DNA of 64,000 nt from the NCBI GenBank assembly GCA_021234155.1, contig JAJEKV010000283.1, positions 312,001-376,000 of the forward strand, in the 5' to 3' direction. The notes beneath the pieces were generated by a model. It had not been told where the DNA came from, searched no databases, and saw only the letters and a program-made list of their open reading frames with translations. The position numbers were made by a program, and so were the translations under genes. The stretch is from Isoetes taiwanensis. Taxonomy: Eukaryota; Streptophyta; Lycopodiopsida; Isoetales; Isoetaceae. Shown piece after piece: positions 56,040 through 64,000 of this stretch; the first letter of the stretch is position 1, and the number at the start of each line of letters is the position of its first letter.

Positions 56040-56640
56040 GTCAGAAGTAACTTGTGTTACATGGAATACTAGTATAAGAACATGTGATCGTGCACGTGCA
56101 TCACATGTAGCAAATCAAGTACTACTACGTCCTACCACTATAAAGACCCAGTGATATGGAAGGATAGGACATGTAGAGAATCAAGTACTCTTTCCTACTT
56201 CTATAAAGACATGTGAGAATAGAAGTATTACACATGTCGTAATTCATGTATTCTTTCCTACAATGCCTTAGCAAATAAAGTACTCTGTCCTACTACTATA
56301 AAGACATGTGACATGGAAGCATATGACATGTAGAGAATCAAGTATTCTTTCAGACTTCTATAAAGACATGTGACAATAGAAGTATTACACATGTCGTAAT
56401 TCATGTATTCTTTCCTACAATGCCTTAGCAAATAAAGTACTCTGTCCTACTACTATAAAGACATGTGAATGGAAGTATAGGACATGTAGAGAATCAAATA
56501 TTCTTTCCTACATCTATAAAGACATGTGACAATAGAATTATTAGACATGTAGAAATTCAAGTACTCTTTCCTACAGTGGATTGTATTATAAAATGACATG
56601 TCACAATAGAAGAAACTACAAAACAACAGTGGATGTTTTA
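56040..56640. repeat. Right end of CACTA-2 with a 157-bp tandem repeat
   Basis: CAATGCCTTAGCAAATAAAG recurs at 56261 and 56418 (period 157). Each unit holds two half-units of about 80 bp with TATAAAGACATGTGA and GTATTCTTTCCTAC. About three copies run from 56100 to 56600. The GACATGT words mirror the left end, supporting a subterminal role. Confidence 0.8.
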
Positions 56641-56778
56641 GTCCACTGAAAAAAGAACACCATTATCGAACAAAACCATACCTTCACAAATCCACATGTA
56701 GGATTCTTTGAAAACAGGACATGTAGACCTACCAAAACTGATGTTTTCAACAGTGGACCAAAAACCGGGGTGAGTGTG

Positions 56779-58099
56779 ATTTGAAGGGGATTTATCTTGT
56801 CGAACTGATTGTAAGACAAGTCTATAATACAGTTCTCTGAAGAGGAAAAGATCGAGAGGAAAACTTCACCTTCGAAATGATTGAAAGAAACATTGAAGTA
56901 GTATTTTGCACTAAGACCAGATGGCAGAGGACCTGTGAGATTGTTCGATGATACATCGAAATAAATGAAATTATTCTGCCTCTGCCTCTGCCTTGGAGGA
57001 CTTCCAGATAACTGATTATTGCTCACTTGGGAATTCCTACGAAAACTAGAAGGTATTCTCCCATGGAAGTTGTTGCTGTTCAACATAAGAAATATTAATT
57101 TAGGCAGGCTGCCCAAATATGCAGGAAGATTGCCACTCAATCTATTACCGTGTAGAGTAAGCCGCAGCAAATTGCTCCAACCTGGGGGTATATTAGGAGG
57201 AAAAGAACCTGTCAAGTCATTGTGAGGCAAATCAAGAAGTGCTAGATTAGGTAAACGTTGCCAATCCACTGGGATGGTCCCACTCAGCATATTATTTCCC
57301 AGCACTAAGACAGAAAGCTTTGTGCAGTTGCTAAGCGCTGCAAGCATATAAGCAAGAGAACAGCTAAAGCTATTGTATGATAAATCAATCCCCTCCAAAT
57401 TATATAAACTTTGCCATACCGCAGCAGGGATGGTTAACAAATTCCATCGCAGATCTATCACCTGAAGTTTTGTGCAATTGCCAAGACTTTCTGGAATGCC
57501 GCCTCTAATTTGGGTTCTGGATACAGAGTGAGTTACAGGTACCGATCTGCCTGCGACACTCAGTGCTTCGAGTTGCTGAAGATTTGAAATCTCATCAGGA
57601 ATGCTGATGTCAAAGTAATTTCCTGATAAGTGTAGGTCTATGAGCGCGGTTAAGTTCCAGATAGAAGAAGGGAAAGTACCTGTCAAGCTACAAGATATGA
57701 GATGTTTAACAGCTAAAGCTATCCTATCTTAATTCCAGAAGGAGTGTTACCTGTGAAGTTACAGTAATCGAGGTCTAGATATGTTAACCGCCGAAGATAA
57801 CCTATTTCGGAAGGAATATTTCCTGTTAGCTCCTTGTTATAGTAGAGGTCAAGAGTAGTGAGATTGGAGAGATTCCATAGACTGGCTGGAAGAGCTCCAC
57901 TGAGGTCATGCTCTTCAAGTTCAAGAGCGCTAACTCGGCCATGGTGACAAGTTACCCCATGCCATGTGCACATGTTGCTAATATTTTGTGAATTCCAGTC
58001 CTCGTGAGTGCCAGCTTTTGTTGCATAGGAGACTGTGCACAGTTGAAGAAGGATCCCCCAAACAAGGATTGCAGACTGCTGCATTGCACCGCATGCCAT
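56779..58099 (-). pseudogene. LRR receptor-like protein gene 2, 5' part (split by CACTA-2)
   Basis: The start ATG at 58099 (MACGAMQQ) is chosen over the upstream in-frame ATG at 58165 because it matches gene 1 (MACRWMQQ). A signal peptide (ILVWGILLQLCTVSYA) leads to the LRR cap DWNSQNISNMCTWHGVTCHH. Gene 2 lacks about 20 cap residues (EILLQFK through the first Cys pair) that gene 1 retains. LRRs follow (LTTLDLYYN.ELTGNIPSEIG). At 57719 a stop ends the frame; the reading resumes in another frame at 57686 with more than ten LRRs down to NHFEGEVFLSIF. CACTA-2 interrupts at 56779. Extracellular LRRs usually bind a ligand or partner receptor. Confidence 0.9.
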
Positions 58100-59640
58100 G
58101 GCTCTTGCAGTTTTTTTGGGATTCCTTTGCTTCAAATATTGCTTAAAAGTGGGCAAGTCGTCCACTAGATAGAGGTGTACATGAACCAGTCAACCAGGAC
58201 GAGATCTTGCATAAGGTATTTATGAAGCCTACAATTCTTCAAAGACCTTGACCGGGAAAGTAAGTCCTTGAGATCTCGCATAAGGTATTATGAAGCCTAC
58301 AATTCTTCAAAGACCTTGACCGGGAAAGTAAGTCCTCTTCCAGGACTTAATTTCCTGTGGGAAAGTAGGTCGACACTGAGGCCCACTCGACATCCGAGAA
58401 AGTCCAGGAACGTTCTTTTTCCACGGCACTAGTGTCTAATTCAACTCACAAGTTAGTTCTATCTGTCCTATGTGTGATTGCACGGAGGAGTCTATTGAGC
58501 ATTGCTTCATAGAATGCAGAGATGTCCAATCAGCTTGGGACCGAGTGAAGAAATTTTTGAATTATCTTGTCCAGTTGTAAATATTGTGTTGGGAATTTAC
58601 CCTGGGGATGGTCTGCATTAAAAAGGGATGCTCCACATTTGTGTAAGGGATGGCTGCTCTAGAGTATTCAGAAGAGGCATATGGCTTTTGTCTTCTCACA
58701 TATATAATTATTCGCACTCCTCCAGGATTTTGATATCTCTTAAATCTAAGCTAAGTAAACAGGTTCAAGCTGCGACAGATCAAAGTGGCTCGACAACTAT
58801 GGGATTCTTTCTTTAGTCAGTTATGATGTGTGGCACATTTAATCTTGACGATGAGGCGCTCACATATTCTTTGCATGATGCTGCTGCATGCTCTTCACGG
58901 CCTTAGAATTACTTCTTAATTAGCAGCAGCGCCTTAGTTTTGCTAGCAACGTTTTAGTTTTTTGCTTCATTTGCCGAGTTCTGAAGCAGCGCATTATTTT
59001 TTGCTTCTTTCCATGTGTTGTTGAGGCTAACGACTTTCTTCTGAGTGTTCTTGATGGTGTCACCTTCATTTTTAGGTGCAAAGACCTTTTACTAAACTTT
59101 TCTGGTTGGTTTGCTTAATCGTTGTTGGATAATGGACGAAGTAGCAGAATGCGAGCCACCAATCCTGTTGACGAAGGTTTTTAGAATTTTTTTTTGTTAG
59201 ATTTATTGTTTTTGTGTTTTCTTGCTAATGTTTAGGTTTATTTTTACAGCTGATGGCTTATGCGGCATATAGGAGCAACGTGCAAAAGGTCATGAGTCAC
59301 TTTAGGTTCTGTTATGGTATCTTTCTTCAATAATAGGTTGGGTTCTTGTGTTCTTGAGGCTTTTACATCGATTTCCTAAGTTCTAAAGTCGGATTTGTTG
59401 TATATAGGATAAGGTAAGCTATATCGTTCACTTAAGTTTTCCTTTATCATTTACCTGTCTTTTTCAGGTTTTTGAGACTTCTTTAAAGAGTTTGAAAATT
59501 GTAATGGCATCAAGACGAGTTTCTTCTACTGTTTAGTGCCTGTATTTGATATATTTGAAGTTTTTGTCATTTGTCATTTGTCAGTCTACTATGGTTGAGT
59601 TAAGAGGTACTTGGCTTTGTCTTCAACATCACTCAAGAGA
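58100..59640. promoter_or_regulatory. 5' flank of LRR gene 2
   Basis: The first 250 bp hold a 73-bp tandem duplication (GAGATCT(T/C)GCATAAGGTAT onward, about 58200-58272 and 58273-58345). The part at 58850-59060 is paralogous to 38400-38560 upstream of gene 1. It presumably contains the promoter; no element can be named securely. No protein-coding gene is supported. Confidence 0.55.
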
Positions 59641-59647
59641 TTGGAGG

Positions 59648-61136
59648 TGTGACGTCCCCTACTCATATACGATGCCCGCACCGTATACGAACAGGAGTTC
59701 ATCCCCCATACCAGCTCCATACTGATACAGGGCCCTCCACATATCATTGTGACCGTCTGGCGTCCACAGTGGGAAGAGTGAAGGGGTCATTTTACCCCGT
59801 CTCCCTCAGGGCCTACCTAGCTGCGGAAGCGTAAACATACACGTCAGTAACATAACATCATATATCCACCTCGAAGGGTGGCACATCAACATCTGCAGAG
59901 ACAAAGATCAGCACCAGACAAGGGGAGTTCCTACCCAAGGCTCACACTCTAGGGAATGACTGACAAGCTTGGGTCTCCAGAGTTCATTGCAGACAGAATC
60001 ATGACAGTGGATTGGGCTGGCATAAGAACATGGCATTGGGTTGTCCACTCCATCCGCCCCTCCTGTGCACACTTTGCAGAGTAGGTCAAAGAGTGTTGGG
60101 ACCTGACTGTAGCCCGCCGGATGCATAGACAAAGGGGCTATTCCTGGGTTGCATCTCCTCAGTTCCGATGGGGTAGGTAGGGATCACTCCCACCAGAGGT
60201 CTCCATGCTGACTCAAGGCGACTAGAGGGCCACTGCCTTTATTCGACTTAACCCACTGGAAAGTGAACTCCACTCCACGGGTGTCGAGCCCATGCCTTGC
60301 CCGCACTCAGTGGCAAACCATTAGACCTAGTCTGCATTGATCCCCGGTAGGCCTTACACACCAGAGGGATCTGTCATGAGTCAGAACACGAACCTCTTTC
60401 TGAGCCAGTCTGCTTCACCCACAACCAGGTGTGGTTCTTGTACACAGGCCGAAATCTAGTAATGCATTAAGAGGGACTAGCTAGGAGCATCAATTACTAA
60501 GCTTTAAGTCTCTATCCCCCTTCCCAATACAATGAGTCCACAAAATACATTCGTCCATCATATTAACATAAGTGATAAGAACTAATGTATCTCATAGAGT
60601 TAGGTTCTTTAGTTAGAGTCAATCTCAGGATCTGCTTGGCTACTAAGGGTGATTTAATAGGCTAAACCTACTGGTTCGAAGGCTGGAATAAGGTTTAGGC
60701 TATACAATCGACCAAATACCTGATCCTTGGTTCACTCCTCTCGATCCGAAGGCGTCCATGTCTCTGTTCTGCTTCGGGATGCGGTCGGAAGGGTGATCTG
60801 ACAAGCTGGGGCGCATGGGCAGATCGTGCGAGTTGGAATTGACTCCTTAGGCGCGCGAACTGGGCTCGGAATGTGCATGAACGAAAAGGGAAGGATTAGG
60901 GTTTGGTTACCTTACATAGGCTCTTAGTTAGGTTTAGGGTTTCCTTGACCCTTGGTCTACCTTTAATGGGTTAAAGGTGCGTGCATTGTTAAGTGTGCGC
61001 CTTTGCAAGTTGCCCCTTAGGGCGCCCTTGCTTGGGTATACGTCGGCGTACACGTCGATTGGAGCGGCGTTTATGCGTGACGGTGTAGTACGGTATACGT
61101 CTTGAGACTGTATATCGTACGTACTGGAACGTCACA
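59648..61136 (-). repeat. 3' LTR of chromovirus E
   Basis: 1489 bp with TGTGACGTCC and GAACGTCACA ends, collinear with the three LTR copies of chromovirus B. TTCAAGGTGGGGAGAA on the minus strand abuts its inner end (61137-61152). The target duplication would be the 5 bp left of 59648 (TGGAGG region), with its partner outside the window. Confidence 0.92.
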
Positions 61137-61152
61137 TTCTCCCCACCTTGAA
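61137..61152 (-). other. Polypurine tract of chromovirus E
   Basis: Minus-strand TTCAAGGTGGGGAGAA directly before the 3' LTR, the same as in chromovirus B. Confidence 0.82.
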
Positions 61153-61956
61153 TTGATGATGTCCGCAGCATCGTGGGTCTCCCCACCTTGGGATCTTCTT
61201 AATCCTGCAATCAACTTCATGCATATGACATACCATCATTATATTTATACGTTTATTAAGGATTACCTCCAAGGTAATATTTATAGAACATCATTATACT
61301 ATTATTCAATCAAGCTGTCATTACAACAATTACTCATAATGTCATTTTATCATTCTGTATACAATTATTCTCTGAGGTACTCTTCATTCCTTGCAACACA
61401 TTACAACAAAATTTGTGTTGCAAGTCTTCGTAGTTCGACCTCGTAGCCCTTCGGAGCGCTCTTATTGGCCTGCAGGTCAACACTACGTTAGTACCATTTT
61501 TAATTATTTATTAATTTGGTTATAAGGGAACCACCCCAACTATCTACATGGATGCATGGCTAATCTCCCGGCATAGGAAGATGATGATTCTTCCATCGTG
61601 GCCGAGGAGACAGCGCCTATAATGCCTATATGGCGCTCATGCCTACACCTTTAGTTGCCCAGCGTGGAGGATAGGTCCTTCCCGTATATGGGGCGTGAAG
61701 GCCAGATTCCTCCTATCAAAGCATATATGGGGCTAGAGGTGCTTTTCCTATGAATGCATTCCTCAATGACCTCCTTTCTCTCGAGGTCGTCTACTTCCGT
61801 GGGACAGAAGTAGACTTTCCAAGCGGAACCGCGGTCATGCCTACATTGACATTACACCACGTCCTAGAGATCACCGTAGTAATCTCATCATCGGTAACAA
61901 TGCATGCAACCCATACCTCATAGGTTGCATGCGTAGATTATACCTAACTATACAAG
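61153..61956 (-). other. 3' untranslated region of chromovirus E
   Basis: About 800 bp without a coding frame lie between the chromodomain stop and the polypurine tract. It is collinear with 25368-26090 of chromovirus B (TCCCGGC.TAGGAAG, GCGCTCATGCCTACACC). Confidence 0.7.
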
Positions 61957-63250
61957 CTATAAATCTACACAAATCGACATGCCTGAGCCGATTTCTTCGG
62001 AGATGACCTTGCCGTCCCATTGCTCCATAAACTGCGGGTACTGCTTAATCATATCTCGTTTGAGTACCCATGTTGCGTCTTCCACCGGCAAGTGTTTCCA
62101 CTTGACCAAGTATTGGAGAAACTCCGATCTCCTTGTTTTCTTGAACGCTTTATCAAGAATTAGTTCTGGAACTATTTCTATCTGCTCTTCTGTCATTTCC
62201 AACATCGTTGGAGTGTCCAAGACTTCATCTGGATTGGGAGTATGCTTCTTCAGCAAACTCATGTGGAAGACCTTGTGGATCTTTAAGTGTGCTGGCAAGT
62301 CTAACTTGTAGGATTGGTTACCCACTCTCTTGACTATTCTGAAGGGTCCAGCCCACCTTGGAGCAAGCTTCTTACAATTTCCGATGCGGAGCTTCGCCTG
62401 CTTTACCTTGATCTTGAGCCATACATCATCTCCAACTTGGAATTCCCTGACTGTACGATGTTTGTCGGCAATGCTCTTTTGCCGACTCCTTGCTGCTAGA
62501 AGATACCCTCGAACTTCTTCCACGAGCTGCTGCATGTCGCCCAACATTTGCTGCGAAACTTCCACTTTTGACACGGGGTTGTGCCAAGTGTCTGACGTTA
62601 GGCATTGATAGCCGTAGTTGATCATAAACGGCGACATTTGGGATGATTCCTGCTTGGTGCTATTGTATGCAAACTCCACCAAGTGAATAAATTCCTCCCA
62701 CATACCTTGCTTGTTCCAGACATAGTTTCATAGCATGTCTTCCAATATTCTGTTGGTACGCTCCGTTTGCCCATCCGTCTGGGGATGATAGGCCGTGCTC
62801 ATGGATAGCTTCGTCCCAATCATTGTGAAGAGGTCCTGCCAGAAGGCACTGATGAACTTCAGATCTCTGTCGGAAATAATCTCCCTTGGCATGCCATGGA
62901 GCCTGAATATCTCTTTGGTGAAGAGCTTTGCCGTGTCCATAGCGGTGTCCATGGTCCTGCAAGGCACAAAATGGGCCATCTTCGACAACTTGTCAACCAC
63001 GACCATCAAGGCATCCTTACCCCTTACTGTCCTTGGGAGCCCTGTTATGAAGTCCATGATGACGACCTCCCACTTAGCGTTTGGCACCGCTAATGGTTCC
63101 AATGCACCTGGAATTCGAAGCTGTTCTGCCTTCGTTGCTGACATAGTTGGCATTCCTTGATATGGCGAGCTACATGCTTCTTCATTCCTGGCCAATAGTA
63201 GCTGCTACGCACTTTGAAGTACGTCTTCATGAATCCTGCGTGGCCAGCTA
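61957..63250 (-). pseudogene. Integrase with chromodomain of chromovirus E (one in-frame stop)
   Basis: Two frames in the same phase (63195-62728 and 62703-61957) are separated by a single TGA at 62728-62730, where the family has an Arg codon, consistent with a C-to-T change. The first frame has the catalytic triad: Asp48 in MDFITG, Asp109 in ISDRD, and Glu145 in DGQTERTNR, 35 residues apart. The second has the GPY/F region (PRWAGPFRIVKRVG, residues 115-128) and a chromodomain (about 176-215, LVKWKHLPVEDATWV). The HHCC zinc region (63240-63120) is readable only in another frame, between two opposing indels. Without the stop it would insert element cDNA into chromatin. Confidence 0.92.
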
Positions 63251-63972
63251 TTGNAGGCTGTTGTTCTTACTCCAGATGATTCCGGCACGCACAACTTGTT
63301 CTTATGGTATAGAAGGTTACCTTCCTTCTTAAAATTTTTGAAGGTTTCCCTCTCTTTATCCGTTCTTGCTTCCTTGCACAAGCTTGCCCATACTTCTTTG
63401 AAGTCCACGTCCGTTGGCAAGGTTTCTTCGATCTTTTTCCCGAAATCACTGAAGAGCATCGAGATTGCGTTGCAGTGCACTCTAGTTGTCAGCGGATGCC
63501 TTGAAAGTGCATCGGCTACCACATTAAGCTTCCCGGGTTTGTAGACTATATCAAAGTCGTACTCCTCGAGAAACTCCATCCACCTTCTCTGTCTCAGATT
63601 AAGATGTGGTTGCGTGAATACATACTGGAGGCTCTGGTGATCGGTGTCCAACTGGAACTTCCTCCCTAAGAGATAGTGCCTCCAAATTCTCAACGCCCTG
63701 ACAACTACTAACAACTCCTGGTCATGCGTCGGGTAACGCGTTTCGGCGTCGTTCATCTTTCTTGAATCGTATGCTATTACCCGCTCTTCTTGCATGAGCA
63801 CTGCACCTGTGGCTATCTTGCTTGCGTCCGTCGCCACTAACTTGTCCTTTTCCGGGTCTGGCAGGGTTAAGACGGGGGCGGTTGTCAAAGCTTCCTTCAA
63901 CAATTCAAATCCCGCTTGGGCTTTCTTGAGCCAATGGTCTGCCCAATTTTTCATTTTTTCTGCCTTCGTCAA
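63205..63972 (-). pseudogene. RNase H and RT connection of chromovirus E
   Basis: The 255-codon frame begins inside the RT connection (FELLKEALTTAPVLTLPDP). It contains a full RNase H domain with candidate catalytic residues Asp49 (ATDAS), Glu86 (DQELLVV), Asp109 or 111 (DTDHQSL) and Asp154 (ADALSRHP). A linker to the integrase follows. The last 20 codons are a shifted reading of the integrase zinc region, and the frame includes the ambiguous base N at 63254. The methionine at its start is internal; the real polyprotein begins outside the window. The domain itself looks intact. Confidence 0.9.
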
Positions 63973-64000
63973 GTCTGTTAGTGGGGCTGCTATCTTTGCG

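Larger units (their letters stand above)
47226..56778. mobile_element. CACTA-2: 9.55 kb DNA transposon inside LRR gene 2
   Basis: The left terminus CACACTGACCCC and right terminus GGGGTGAGTGTG are inverted repeats extending about 31 bp, through a shared TTTTTGGTCCAC core to GTTG. A 3-bp duplication ATT flanks it (47223-47225 and 56779-56781). LRR gene 1 has the uninterrupted sequence GTGAATTTGAAGGGG at 22400, which confirms the empty site. A 3-bp duplication with CAC-type ends suggests a CACTA-like element, although the ends read CACAC rather than CACTA. The interior holds ACATGT-rich ends, a minisatellite, an inverted-repeat insertion, two arrays of a 19-bp word and copies of the tandem unit known from CACTA-1. 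No transposase is seen. Confidence 0.87.
59648..64000 (-). mobile_element. Chromovirus E (3' part; continues beyond the window)
   Basis: Minus-strand Ty3/gypsy element with 3' LTR at 59648-61136, polypurine tract, a non-coding 3' region (61153-61956), integrase with chromodomain (61957-63250) and RNase H (63250-63972). RT and everything upstream lie outside the window. It is much better preserved than A and B: the coding part is almost one frame, broken by one TGA and a short shifted segment. It belongs to the same family as B by LTR and polypurine tract. Confidence 0.92.

Overview
The window is nuclear DNA from a repeat-rich land-plant genome. It holds two plant-type LRR receptor-like protein genes in a large repeated unit, Ty3/gypsy chromoviruses with long LTRs, CACTA-type DNA transposons, a tRNA-derived SINE, and several kilobases of satellite-like tandem repeats. 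I cannot name the species. No intact host gene is visible; almost every coding stretch is a pseudogene or transposon remnant.

Layout. (1) About 1000-18372, plus strand: a decayed chromovirus (element A) with Gag, protease, RT, RNase H, integrase and chromodomain, ending in a polypurine tract and a 1.6 kb LTR. Its integrase is split at 5083/15206 by a 10.1 kb CACTA element (CACTA-1, 5084-15205, 3-bp duplication GCC). CACTA-1 carries about 6.6 tandem copies of a 1.13 kb unit and no visible transposase. A SINE lies at 641-876. (2) About 18700-39000: LRR unit 1. A minus-strand LRR receptor-like gene runs from 38052 to 21522. It is split by chromovirus B (23888-37516, duplication CACAA), whose 5' LTR, Gag start and about 100 bp of flanking LRR gene were later duplicated in tandem. 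(3) 40204-41846: solo LTR of the element A family with duplication CCAGG, then a short region with an array of TTTCGC-GTAA-GCGAAA palindromes. (4) About 44900-59600: LRR unit 2, the paralogue of unit 1 (46357-58099, minus). It is split by a second 9.55 kb DNA transposon (CACTA-2, 47226-56778, duplication ATT). That element carries arrays of a 19-bp three-variant word and further copies of the tandem unit found in CACTA-1. (5) 59648-64000: 3' LTR and 3' pol of a younger minus-strand chromovirus (E) that continues beyond the window.

How the parts relate. The two LRR units share coding sequence, a 5' flank and a 3' flank containing a repeat array of about 140 bp, so they arose by segmental duplication. 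Each was then disrupted by a different class of transposon. The LTRs of A and the solo copy are diverged relatives of the LTRs of B and E. The most unusual points are that two DNA transposons with unrelated termini share a tandem-repeat family, the 19-bp combinatorial arrays in CACTA-2, and the regularly spaced palindrome array at 42743-42915.
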